A DNA stretch of 64,000 nucleotides from Talaromyces rugulosus (Eukaryota; Ascomycota; Eurotiomycetes; Eurotiales; Trichocomaceae): NCBI RefSeq assembly GCF_013368755.1, contig NC_049565.1, positions 2,604,001 to 2,668,000 on the forward strand. The letters are read 5' to 3'. A program made the translations under genes and the position numbers. A model generated the notes under the pieces. It was not told where the DNA came from. It ran no database searches and saw only the letters and a program-made list of their open reading frames with translations. Below, piece by piece: positions 32,534 through 43,290 of this stretch (positions within the stretch are counted from its first letter, which is position 1; every line of letters begins with the position of its first letter).

Positions 32534-33479
32534 TTATTTCTTCCTAAAACATACCCCAAACCAGACCGTAACGCCCACGTACTTGGACGCTCTCTGTCCC
32601 AGAACCCCAAGGATATCCTCCGTAACAGCCCTCTCAACAACCCCTGTACTGCTATTACTTAACGGCACAACCTCAAACCCAGCCCTCGCCGCCTCGCTCA
32701 AAACATCACCAATCTCATGCGCATAGCTACGCATTGGACGGATTTTTGTTTTTGTGGCAGGATCAACAAATCCGGCCTGGCTCAGCTTGCCCATGTCGGC
32801 ATGCATGTTTGAGACGAGAAAGTATGCTCCGGGGTGAAGTAATTTGGCGGCGATGGAAAAGTATGTGTTGAGGGGGACGTGTTCGAGGACGAGGGTGGAT
32901 ATCATTCCGTCTGCTTTAGTAGTAGGAGTACTATCATCTTCCTCAAGAAGGTCGAATTGGGAGAGCGTCACGTTTGGCTTTTTGTTTCCTCCTACTATTG
33001 TTCCTAAGAAAAAAGTAACTGCCTTTCGCGCAACATCGAGCATGCCATTCGATGCGTCTAGCCCGATGATCTCGGCATTCTGGAAAACATTCTCATCGTT
33101 GTCGGTTCTTGAGCCGATTGTTTGTAACAGCTGCACCGTGTTTCTCCCCGTGCCACAGCCCAGGTCAATCAGCTTGACTGCGGTATCATTTTCTTTTTGC
33201 CTGCTTTGTAGGCTGATTTCTACAAGGGAGAGAAACTCCGGGAGCAGAGAGCACATTTCAATGGTGTCGAGGGCTTGAAGGAAGTTGCCATCTCCGTCGT
33301 AGACCTTTTCTTCGGATCAGTATAGAATGCAGAGCGGGGGTGGTTGTACTCACATTGGCCCATTGGTCGTAGGCGTGCACGGTATCTATATAGCGGACAT
33401 TGGGGTCACTTGGAAGGCTGGACTGGATTGTCTGTGGTTGAGACATGGTTGTGCTTTCAATGTTTGCAGTATATGGCAT
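32534..33479 (-). CDS. SAM-dependent methyltransferase (class I)
   Basis: Two exons (33354-33479 and 32534-33304; 49-bp intron), 298 residues. Motif I is LIDLGCGTGRNTVQLL, which binds S-adenosylmethionine. The acidic residue of motif II follows in AEIIGLDASNGMLDVAR, and motif IV-like residues are in ADGMISTLVLEHVPL. YDQWANVYDGDGNFLQALDT before motif I is typical of fungal small-molecule methyltransferases. The substrate is unknown. The intron is in phase 0 and joining it creates the conserved YDGDGN. The start could be the second ATG at 33446 (MSQPQT). The gene converges with the metaxin gene, whose stop is only 100 bases away. Confidence 0.85.
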
Positions 33480-33810
33480 CTGGAAGTGTAAATTGATGCT
33501 GGGGTTGTTGCCCCAGCTTTAAAAGGGAATTATGGAATGAGTCATACGCTACACTTCGTATTCAACTTAGAACCCAATCAAATGAGCCACAAGTGGGAAA
33601 TAAAAATCAGTATTGATTTTTAACATTGAAATGAATTAGATCATTGCTCTATACATATCATACATATTTCAACCCATACCTCTCCCACCTGCCCATCTAT
33701 CCGTGCGCCGGCCATCTATCAATTGATATAATCCACGATCCCTAGAACAGGCATCCTCTCATAAAATATACAACCATCCACCCTTGTGAGATTTAAAAAA
33801 AAAAAGGAAT
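33480..33810. other. Short intergenic region
   Basis: About 330 bases holding the methyltransferase promoter and the 3' UTR of the next minus-strand gene. AT-rich; nothing else seen. Confidence 0.6.
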
Positions 33811-34775
33811 TCAAGATTCTTTCTTCTTGTCCTGTGTCTGTCCACTTTTAGACTTTTGCTCTTCGGCGTCCAATCTCTGCTTGATTTGGAAGACAGCACG
33901 CTCGACTTCAATAGCAATTCCCGGCGCACCAAGGATCTCGCCCAGTTCTTTTCCATCCTCGGCCTCGAGGAGAAGTCGCTCTCGACCTTTGGGGCCGTCT
34001 CGTTCTTTGGGTGTTGATCCGGGTTGGAATTCGATTTTTCCTTGTTCCTTGTCGCGTAGTAGACGCGATGCGTAGAATCTTTCGAGCTCTGAGGATGCGT
34101 GCGGTCGGGCGATGTTGTTATCGAGCAGGTGGATGAGGTGCTTGGAGCCACTCCATGCTGAGGATTATCAGTTATCTATATAAAAATGATATAGGAGGAA
34201 AAGTATCCGCTAACCTCGCCAGTGTGACCAGCCTCGGTAGGCAAGGTAGAAAAAGGGAATATTCGGAATTCTTCCAGTAAAAACAAGTCAGCAAAATAGA
34301 GGGAAAAAAAAAAAAAAAAAAGATAGGCATACACTGGAAGGATTGCAACTGGAGCAGTCAGAGGAGCAATCCCAAGACACCACCACATCTTCCTCCGATG
34401 CAAATCCTGTCGCTCCGTGCCCAGCGTCCTCAGCACACTCAACACACTATCCTGTTTGATGGCATTCACCGGGAACATGACATCCACAGGCTGCTGTTTC
34501 GCCTTCAAAGACTCCTCCTCAAGCTGACGTTGCGCGTTCAGCGGCGGAATGCTTTTCAGACCCCATTCTTCATACGGGATTCGCTGCAGCACGACGTGTC
34601 CATATGTGACGAGTTTCTTCTTCCAGCCATTTTCAGCGGCCTCGAAATTCGACCATGTTTCTGCTGCCTTGTTTGTGATGCGGTCGAGGTAACCCCCCGT
34701 CTTCAGCGCGGTCTGCGACGGGCGGCAGTAAACGAAGGCTCGTCTAGTCGAGATGGGGACGAGGAAAAGACGCAT
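33811..34775 (-). CDS. Mitochondrial K+/H+ exchange-related protein (Mit_KHE1 family)
   Basis: Three exons: 34333-34775, 34215-34270 (56 nt) and 33811-34157, giving 281 residues. The N-terminus MRLFLVPISTRRAFVYCRPS and the segments VVLQRIPYEEWGLKSIPPL and WWCLGIAPLTAPVAILPVIP match the family of yeast YDL183C, linked to potassium-proton exchange in the inner mitochondrial membrane. Two hydrophobic stretches are formed around exon 2 (APLTAPVAILPV and NIPFFYLAYRGW). The C-terminal 100 residues are charged and end in a Lys-rich tail. Intron 1 contains a long T-run. The role in ion exchange is established only loosely for the family. Confidence 0.82.
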
Positions 34776-35304
34776 AGCAGCGGGCGTTTCTCTATCGCGC
34801 GCAACAATGTAAAGACCTCGAGATCGATGGCATGCTTTGCCAGGGAAGGAATTGCAAGTTGTCGGAGCTGTAGCGGGAGGCTAGACAGACAGGAGTAAAT
34901 AATCAGAAAAGAAATCCACATGTGCCGGAGACGTCATACCACTGGCCAGTGCTTCCCAATCAGCACCACGTAAAGTACGCTCCACCGGCGAGACAAGTCG
35001 ACTGCGAGCAAATTTTTGGCAGCGATTATTATTGTGCCGGTCTGACGTGGGTTCTCGGCGCTGACACTTGTTTTACAGTGATTCAGTAAGGGAGAGAAAC
35101 CGCGGCATCGGGCGGGCAGCCCTGGTTTCCGCGCCGTCCGTAAGCGTCCCGCGTCGGTGATTCCTTCACTTCCTTCACTTCACCCTCACTCTGCGCCTTG
35201 ACCAAACTTATATCCCCCCGCACTCGGTTGTGGCCTGTCGACGTCTTGTCGAGTACCTAATTTCTGATACAATTACCTCGTGCCATGCGATTTGCTCGCA
35301 TGCA
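34776..35304. other. Divergent promoter region
   Basis: About 530 bases between the Mit_KHE1-like gene (minus) and the Srf1-like gene (plus). No separate gene is supported. Confidence 0.55.
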
Positions 35305-36478
35305 ATGGCCCAAGATGCGCGGGACTCGAGTCTCACCTCCCCAGCAACCCGCACAGGCAACTTTCTCGAACCAGACACTCGCAGCGCAGGACGCCCGCGC
35401 AGCATTACAATTGCTTCTACAGCGAGTCGCGCGCTGTCTGCGCGGCCGTCTATATTTACGGAGGAATCTACTTTGAACAAGAACTGGACATTCCACCCCA
35501 TACGCACCTTACCAGGTACGAGTCAAACTATACTCACACTCACGATTTATTCTTTTTATGATGCAAGTCTGACCTTTTTTTAAAGCCTGGGTTAGGTCAG
35601 TCGATGCTCCTGATGATGATGACGAGCAGCAAGATGCTGCCGCCAGCTTGCTCCCCTCGAGAATCGACGATGCGGTAGTCGCACAGCACAACCACACTCC
35701 CTACGACAAGTCCAACCCCGGAAAAGATACAGCAGGATTCGACATAGGCAAGCCAGACCCGAACACAGGACTGCGCGAGTCCCGATGGACACGATTCACG
35801 CGCTCCGTCGCATATCCGCACGTGGACACGGACGTAGAAGAGAAGCGCGTGTCGTTTGAATGGCTGAATAATAACATGGGAGACTACTCGCAGCCTTGGG
35901 GTGTCAGCAGCTCTGGATCTGAAGCAGAGCATGGTCGATCGACGTGGAGGGCGCGACGACGGACCTGGATTGAGCGGTTGCAGATCCATCTACTGCGCAG
36001 CCCCGTTGTGCCGCTGATATTGCGGCTCACTGTGTGGATTTTCTCACTGTGTGCTCTAGCTCTTGGAGGAGCTATTAATCATCTAGGGCATCGCGACCGT
36101 CAAGTCCAGGGACCTTCGGCCGATATGGCTATTACCGTGGATGCTGTGGCTTTGGTTTACTTGGTCTATATTACATATGACGAGTATGCGGGCAAACCCC
36201 TTGGCCTGCGCTCTCCCAAGGCCAAAATGAGACTGATCCTGCTGGATTTGTTTTTTATTGTTTTCGATGCAGCGAACCTGAGTCTCGCCTTTGCAGGATT
36301 GAGTGACATCCGGGGCCCATGCACCGACGCCATCGTCAACGACAAACAAGACGAGAAGAACGACGCTATCTGCCAGCGGCAGGCAGCGTTGGCCTCGGTT
36401 TTGCTAGTTGCGCTGATAGCGTGGTTATTGACCTTTTGTATCAGTGTGTTTCGGCTGGTGGAGAGGGTTTCGAAATGA
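35305..36478 (+). CDS. Srf1-like membrane protein (regulator of phospholipase D family)
   Basis: Two exons (35305-35515 and 35586-36478; 70-bp intron), 367 residues from MAQDARDSS. An upstream in-frame ATG at 35230 adds 25 unlikely residues. The soluble N-terminus is Ser/Thr-rich, with TFHPIRTLPAWVRSVDAPDD across the splice junction and RFTRSVAYPHVDTDVEEKRV. Four transmembrane segments follow: VPLILRLTVWIFSLCALALG, TVDAVALVYLVYITYDEY, LILLDLFFIVFDAANLSLAF and ASVLLVALIAWLLTFCISVF. Yeast Srf1 promotes phospholipase D (Spo14) activity; the fungal relatives have this same four-helix C-terminus. The assignment is by overall layout and remembered similarity, so moderate. Confidence 0.7.
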
Positions 36479-36670
36479 TTTTATCTTTGGAAGGTTTTTG
36501 GTTTAGCGTGGTGTTTTTGTTTTGTTTTGTTTTTAAAGAGATACAAAAAGGTCTTAAAAGGATTTGACTGTCTTGTTTAAACGTTCTTGGTACTAGAACA
36601 ATAGCGAAAGAGTAGAGTTGTACAGGAAGCGATCTTGAAATTCCTCCACCGAGCGAGTAACCTAGTATCA

Positions 36671-37105
36671 TTATAGCAAAGCCCCAAGCCCCAAGCCAGC
36701 ATGCGTCGGCCAAAACGTATACCACACATACTCTCGAAACGACGGCTCCGGCACCGCCAGTATGATATACATCAACACGATACTAGGGACAACAGTGCCC
36801 CCCAAAAGCGAGTTATTCCGCCTAGCACACGATATATCACCCAGGTTCAATGTCCATGTCAAAAACGAGCCGGCCCAGACAAAAGGCGTCACACCAAATA
36901 TAACAACTGCGGCTGTGCTTGCTACTTCTTGCCCCGACGGGTTAATTACGGTCAAATTATTCGAGTTGACGAGGGCGAGGACGGTGGTTGCTGTGAGCCA
37001 CATAACGCTCATTGAGATGGCGGCTGTTCCTTTTTGTGCTCGGAGAATTTCCAGGCTATGGTCATCATAGAGCACTGGTTTGGGTTGTTTTGTTAAAGAT
37101 GCCAT
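36671..37105 (-). CDS. Small integral membrane protein, unknown function
   Basis: Single exon, 144 residues from MASLTKQPKP. The ATG further upstream (37147) would add a Lys run encoded by a poly-T tract and is unlikely. Three hydrophobic segments are visible: AAISMSVMWLTATTVLALV, STAAVVIFGVTPFVWAGSFL and VVPSIVLMYIILAVP. I do not recognise a family with certainty. The start VLYDDHSLEILRAQKGTAAI is orderly, and codon use is like the neighbours, so it is probably a real gene. Confidence 0.6.
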   Translation of the reverse strand: MASLTKQPKPVLYDDHSLEILRAQKGTAAISMSVMWLTATTVLALVNSNNLTVINPSGQEVASTAAVVIFGVTPFVWAGSFLTWTLNLGDISCARRNNSLLGGTVVPSIVLMYIILAVPEPSFREYVWYTFWPTHAGLGLGALL

Positions 37106-37565
37106 TTTTTTTTTTTTTTTCAGTGTTGTTGTCTCTTTTTTGGGCAAGTTGGTTTGATGGAAACGGCGTCAACTTGTGGATGTAGGTATGTAGTTTATTA
37201 ACGTTTCTGAGTGTGTACTTTATTTATCTTTCAATATTCAGTGGCTATCACAGACTCGATATGTACTCGTCATGCGTGCGTGCCCTAGTCTAGGCAACGC
37301 TGACTTGATTGTATCGTGTTGGTTCGTCCCATGGGAGAGCCTTTCCGGAGAGTATATGATATGATCTAAACCTTAAAAGTACATAACAGGGATGAATTTT
37401 ATAGTCTTTTTACTAGCTATTTTAATTTACCTTACTATAAAACGATGCTCCTCTGTCCACATATGTATTATAAGATTAGGGGTACTTTTACTTACTAGTT
37501 GGCTTGAACGTTGTATACACCAGCTGACGAATGATGCAAATACTTTTCATGCAACCAACTCATAT
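37106..37565. other. Intergenic
   Basis: About 460 AT-rich bases between two minus-strand genes. No open frame of interest. Confidence 0.6.
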
Positions 37566-38099
37566 CTACACATGTATAGCAGGTCCATCATCTCCATACA
37601 GAGGATCCCGGTCAAACCAAGCCTGCTGTGAAATATCTTTTGTAATCTGATCGTCATCCTCACTCTCGACCCCGTAGCACATGTCCCAGTCTTTACCCGC
37701 TGGATAAGAGCCAAGCAACCCAAAATGACCATCCAGATCCTCCAACAACCGATGAGAAACGCCAGCCGGAACAACGATCAAATCGCCAGACTGCACAACG
37801 GGCTCAACGCGAGCCGGGTTCGCTTCGCCCCCGAAACACAGGCGCGCGCGCCCAGAAACAATGCCCAGGACTTCGTGGCTCGTTGAATGGAAGTGGCTCT
37901 GGCTATACATGGTATACTGCCAATGCGGAACAACCACGTTGATCTCCTTCAAGTGCGTAGAGAGCTGCGACGGCGACGCCGTGAACGCAGAGTGGTAGAT
38001 TAACAACGGTTTGTTCTGAATCGAGGTGTTGGGAGTGCGGCCCCAGGCGGGGATTTGGTGTTGAGAGACTTTTATTTCGGATGGTGGCCGAAAAGACAT
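37566..38099 (-). CDS. Cupin-domain protein
   Basis: Single exon, 177 residues. Cupin motif 1 is SHFHSTSHEVLGIVSGRARL (His-x-His, four residues, Glu, then Gly). Motif 2 is SGDLIVVPAGVSHRLL, with the conserved P-x-G-x-x-H. These would form one metal-binding beta-barrel site. The N-terminus reads PNTSIQNKPLLIYHSAF, as in small YjlB-like cupins of bacteria and fungi. The reaction is unknown. Confidence 0.85.
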   Translation of the reverse strand: MSFRPPSEIKVSQHQIPAWGRTPNTSIQNKPLLIYHSAFTASPSQLSTHLKEINVVVPHWQYTMYSQSHFHSTSHEVLGIVSGRARLCFGGEANPARVEPVVQSGDLIVVPAGVSHRLLEDLDGHFGLLGSYPAGKDWDMCYGVESEDDDQITKDISQQAWFDRDPLYGDDGPAIHV

Positions 38100-39560
38100 G
38101 CTTTATTTGGAAATCCTTCTGGACAAAGAAGTGTGTTTTGGAAAACATTGAATGCCGTGCGTATATATGCATACTGCACGTGGATGTATTTATATAGATC
38201 TAGGCTCGGGAATGCGGAAATGACGTCATGTGCCCGTCTCTAATGTATCACTAGCTCTTTTGTATAGAAATTTGGCCATGTTTGCTGCTATTGTTGCACG
38301 TGTTCATGTAGTTTGCCGACAAAGGCCTAGTCAGCCGAGTCTCCTGGTGTCATGCATGCAGATTCGCAGCTGTTTGATGTTGTGCAGACCGAGTCAGCCT
38401 TGCGGGGGCGGGCCCTATATTTTTTTTCCCTTTTACCAGCGGTTTCTTTATTCTGTCTTTCTTCCCCCTCAACTTTGGTCTGACTTTTTCTACTGTCAGT
38501 ACGTAAGATGCACATGTACATGTACTCTCTGAAACGACGTGATATTCGGTTTTAAATTAAACGAATACCAAAAGTGGTGCGAGGCAGAATGAAACAGCGT
38601 GGGTCTAGCTAGGTTCATGACTGGACACCTCTTTTTTGCCACTCTCCAGGGAAGAACAAAAGGAAATAAAAGGGAATATCAAAGATATCAAAGATATAGA
38701 GAAACCAAATGTATAAAGATAAAAAGATATAAAGATAGAGACGAGAGTTCGCCGCAGATCACAGCGGCCCCGCTTTCCACACCCAAAACGGCGGCCGGGC
38801 CAATCAGCGGGCCCCGGGGCTCAGCTGGCCCAGACTGAGGCAACTTCCCGCCCAAAGAGCCGTTCTTGCCTTTCGTTCTCCGTCCCAACTTCAGCTCTAC
38901 TCTGCTTTCTCATTACCTCCCTCCAGGCCCTACGACTCTGTGGCCTTTTTACTCCTCCTTCTTCTTTTCCTGTAGACTGTCGTCCTTTTTCTGTGCCTGC
39001 ATCGCCATCGCGCCCTCGCATTTCTACCGAACTCTTGTATTGCGTGCTTCCTGACCGCATCGCTTCGTGGGCTCACTCCCGACCTGGCGACGTTGCTGCT
39101 GCGTGATTCTACGGTATGTGTATATTTCTCTCTTGCCAGATCACTGTTTCCTTGTGTCGAACTTGTCCTTTCCATGGTTGCCGCGTTTTGCCATGTCTCC
39201 TAACCACAGTTGCCTACCCCTCGCGCAAAAAGTGTATTATCAAATACCCCGTCAACGATGACTCCATGGTAGAGCCGACGAGCTTTGGACGACGACGACA
39301 AGCCTTATGGTCTCCCAGGCAGCGTACCGCGCTAACCATCATGTGTGACCGCTCGACATCAAGAGAAACCTCGTTACCTCTCCGCCGCTTTTTCTTTTTC
39401 GTGCACTGCACTTCGCGCCTCGCCTGCCCAGATCATTTATTTTCTTTTATTTCCTTGTCGGGTTGTCCGCTAATACATCATGGGTTTGTCCACTGCAGCT
39501 CGAACAGCTCCTGCTGTTTCCCTTCGCCGCTCGAATCGACTTCAACGAAACAAGTCTATC
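38100..39560. other. Divergent promoter region of cupin and cullin genes
   Basis: About 1.46 kb. Pyrimidine-rich sequence near 38870-39060 and 39410-39470 would suit the cullin promoter and 5' UTR. An in-frame ATG at 39480 lies upstream of the preferred cullin start. No other gene is supported. Confidence 0.55.
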
Positions 39561-42152
39561 ATGCCTCCCGCGACGCTTCCCCCGAAGGAAGATATCCAGG
39601 ATACGTTGGTTTTACCATCTCCCACAACTTGGATTGACATGTCGACTAACGGTGTCCTCTTTCGTAGCTGGGCCTTCTTGGAACATGGCATCAACGGTGT
39701 GATGGTGAAGCTGGAGGATGGTGTGGACATGAAACAAGTACGCATTTCACAATTCTTTTTTTTTTGTCGTTGATATATGGCTGATGCTGACCTTTTACCC
39801 TTATCTAGTATATGGCACTTTACACGTTAGTTTCATTTCACCGAGTGAGTTTGTTATAAATGCTAATCTACTATAGTGCCGTCCACAACTTTTGCACGTC
39901 ACAGAAAGCCGTTGGAAATACGGGTGGGCTTCAAGCTCACAGGGGCGGTTCGTTGTCCACTCCTCCCACTCCTCTTCCTACATTATTCTGGGCTGACGAT
40001 CGCACACAATTAGCACATCTCTTGGGAGAAGAACTCTACAGCCTCCTTGGCCAGTATCTGACTAGGCACCTCGGAGATGTGTATGCGACCTCGGAGACCC
40101 ACAGTGAAGAGGCTCTGCTGGGCTTTTACATTCGGGAATGGAATCGGTACACCACTGCTGCGAAGTACATTAACCACCTTTTTAAATACCTGAACCGCCA
40201 CTGGGTTAAGCGGGAGATTGACGAGGGAAAGAAGAACATCTACGATGTTTATACGCTCCATCTCGTCAAATGGCGGGAAGACTTTTTCAAGAGTGTTCAA
40301 GAAAAGGTGATGAACGCTGTTCTCAACCTGGTTGAGAAACAACGAAACGGTGAAACGATCGAACAGTCCCAGATTAAGAGCATCGTAGATTCGTTTGTAT
40401 CCCTGGGCCTGGACGAGAACGACAGCACCAAGTCGACTCTAGAAGTATATCGCCTCTACTTTGAGAAGCCTTTTATCGATGCCACTCGCGTCTACTACGA
40501 GAATGAATCTCGCCAGTTTGTTTCAGAGAACAGTGTCGTCGAGTACATGAAGAAGGCAGAATCTCGGCTGGAGGAAGAAAAGGCCCGAGTCGGGCTTTAT
40601 CTGCATACTGACATTGCAAAACGCTTGACAGAGACGTGTCTGGAGGTGCTGGTCACTGCCCATTCGGGTCTTTTGCGCGACGAATTCCAAGTGCTCCTCG
40701 ATAACGACCGACAAGACGATTTGGCTCGGATGTACCGGCTACTTTCGCGAATCAAGGATGGGCTCGATCCGTTGCGCACTCGATTCGAAAAGCATGTCCG
40801 TAACGCCGGCCTTGCCACCATTGACAAGGTGGCTGCTGAAGGCGAGAATTTCGACCCTAAGATGTATGTCGATGCCTTGTTGCAGGTTCACTCGAGATAC
40901 CAGACCTTGGTCGTCGCCGCCTTTGCCGGCGAATCCGAATTTGTGCGCTCCCTTGATAACGCTTGCCGTGACTTTGTGAACCGAAACTCGATCTGCAAGA
41001 CCAGCTCGTCCAAATCTCCCGAGTTGCTGGCAAGATACACCGATTCGCTGCTCAAGAAGGGCTCTAGGGCTACGGAGGAGGTGGAGTTGGAAGATATGCT
41101 GGTTCAAATCATGACTGTCTTCAAGTACATTGAGGACAAGGATGTTTTCCAAAAATTCTACTCCAAGATGCTTGCCAAGCGCCTGGTTCACGTCAGCTCT
41201 GTTTCAGATGATGCCGAGACCAGTATGATCAGCAAATTGAAAGAAGCATGTGGTTTCGAGTACACCAACAAGCTACAGCGCATGTTCCAGGATATCCAGA
41301 TTTCCAAGGACCTTAACGCGAACTACCGTGATTACCAGGAGAAGATTCTGGACGACGAAGACCGACGTAAACTGGTGGATCCTCACTTCCAGATTCTTGG
41401 TACAGGATTCTGGCCGTTGAACCCACCATCAACGGAATTCATCCCGCCAACAGAGATTGTCAAAACCGCAGAGCGTTTCCAACACTTTTATTTCGACAAG
41501 CACAACGGTCGCAAATTGACATGGTTATGGCAGCTTTGCAAGGGAGAGATCAAAGCCAACTACATCAAGAACACCAAGGTCCCGTACACATTCCAGGTGT
41601 CAACCTACCAAATGGGCATTTTACTCCTCTACAACGAGAGCGACACGCTCGACTATGCAGACATCCAAAAGGCAACCAAATTGGCCAATGAGGCTCTGGA
41701 GCCGAACATGGGTCTTTTGCTCAAGGCAAAGGTGCTTCTTGCTAGACCCGAGGGATCCAAACCTGCACCAGGCGTGTCCTTTGTCCTGAACCAAAACTTT
41801 AAGCACAAGAAAGTCAAGGTCAACTTGAACCTGCAGATCAAGTCGGAGCAGAAGAACGAAGCTGACGACACGCATAAAACGATTGAGGAGGATCGCAAGC
41901 TCCTTCTTCAGGTATGTCTCTTCCCTTTTATTATTTTAAAAAAACAATGCTAACATTTCCTAGTCCTCCATCGTCCGTATCATGAAGTCTCGCAAACAGA
42001 TGAAGCACGTGCAACTGGTCCAAGAAGTCATCCAACAAGTCAAAGCCCGCTTCCCGCCCAAAATCCCTGATATCAAAAAGAACATTGAGGCCCTCATGGA
42101 AAAGGATTATATTGAACGACTGGACAACGATGAACTAGCCTATATTGCATAA
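39561..42152 (+). CDS. culA: Cullin-1, SCF ubiquitin ligase scaffold
   Basis: Six exons: 39561-39604, 39668-39737, 39809-39825 (17 nt), 39877-39947, 40014-41911 and 41964-42152, giving 762 residues. Joined, the N-terminus reads DIQDTWAFLEHGINGVMVKL and YMALYTAVHNFCTSQKAVG, the Skp1-binding cullin repeat. LLGEELYSLLGQYLTRHL follows. The cullin-homology part has FQKFYSKMLAKRLV and YTFQVSTYQMGILLLYNESD. The C-terminal winged helix holds IVRIMKSRKQMKH, with Lys708 as the predicted Nedd8 site, and ends in DNDELAYIA. It bridges Skp1/F-box proteins and Rbx1. Two introns (39605-39667 and 39948-40013) are multiples of three without an in-frame stop. They are called introns because their removal restores cullin conservation and each has a CTAAC/CTGAC branch site. 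Confidence 0.92.
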
Positions 42153-42616
42153 AACATTTTGCTGTCTTTTTTTTTTTCTTTCGGAAGCGAGTTTCATTTC
42201 CGTCATGTCTCATGCCACACAACTATCATGACTAGCAACGTGTTTCTTTTTCTTTCTTTAATTGGGATGGTCGGGTTGGTTGGTCGTATGGATGGGTGAT
42301 TTAATTGCATTGCTCTCTCTCTCTCTCTCTCTATTTTTTCTATCTTTTCAATCTCTTTTATAAGGCCAATAAGTGGTAGATGGATATTGTTCCGTCTATG
42401 TTAAATCAATTCATTTGAGATCAATTCAGATAAGTGGTAGACGCATGCAGCACTTAAGGTCCATAGATAACTCTGAAGACTATCAATTCAGAGGTATTTA
42501 GTCTCTACATCAATTGATATGTTACACATGTTATATTCCGATTTTAATTCCGTGAAGATTACAAAGATCAAAATTCCTTGAAGATTTGAGTGGAGCAGGT
42601 AATGCCAATCGATATA
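42153..42616. other. Intergenic with (CT)n run
   Basis: The cullin 3' UTR and the spacer before the relic gene. A CT dinucleotide run lies at 42313-42330. Otherwise AT-rich and empty. Confidence 0.6.
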
Positions 42617-43290
42617 CTAGATTTTTATTACGACGTCTCTGTCAAACGGCCTAAGGATTTCGCAGTAGAAGCCCAGTTTTCCCGGATCATGGTATACCTT
42701 GATTTCATGGGCTAGGCTTTGTACATCAGAGTCTCGTAGAATCTTGGATAATGTCTGGTCTGCGCCCAGATCTCGTTCTCTCTGTTCCACGATATTAATA
42801 TATTCATAGTGCTCTGAAGATTTCTCGTCGGTCGGATTCAAGTTATGCATAATCGCAGGAAGCCTCACTAGGAATAAAGGAGGCTAGAGCCCCACGACCT
42901 CCCATGGAACAGTAGAAGTACCTTCCCAGTCGATAACAGCAAGGAATCTGAAGTCTTCGTCCACTATGATGTTGCTATGATACAAATCAGGATGATAGAG
43001 CGGGAACGAACAACCATATTTAGTTGTAGATAACTTGTCGGCTCGATCAGCAAGAGCACACGGAAAGTCACTGATTGACCGTAGAACTTCATCTACAGGG
43101 CCGCCGCTGTTCTCCATACTTTCCTTTATCTTACTATCAGATAAGGGGAGTTTTGTTTTGGATGCCCATGCCTTGAAATGTTCGGCTGCGGTTGAAAATG
43201 GACCTCCTAATCATGGGATTGGGCCGATGTCAAATTCAGCATCACTGCGGCGGATAATCGAACCGATTTCCCCGAGAAATCAAATTGATG
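42617..43290 (-). pseudogene. Decayed APH-family phosphotransferase
   Basis: One reading frame carries APH C-lobe sequence interrupted by stops. It reads GEIGSIIRRSDAEFDIGPIP, then TGA (43211-43213), then GGPFSTAAEHFKAWASKTKL, the catalytic loop LYHPDLYHSNIIVDEDF with AVIDWEGTSTVPWEV, then TAG (42884-42886). It resumes in the same frame with PPLFLVRLPAIMHNLNP and ends in HDPGKLGFYCEILRPFDRD. HxDxxxxN and the DW metal motif are intact, so the family is clear. The N-lobe is missing and a further stop lies just upstream near 43278. The stops do not form plausible introns. This is a 5'-truncated relic, distinct from the intact APH gene at 18.5-19.9 kb. Confidence 0.82.

Noticed and set aside
39480..39560. 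Upstream ATG as cullin start
   Set aside because: It would add 27 basic residues not seen in cullins; the ATG at 39561 directly precedes the conserved N-terminus. It may still be used as an alternative start.
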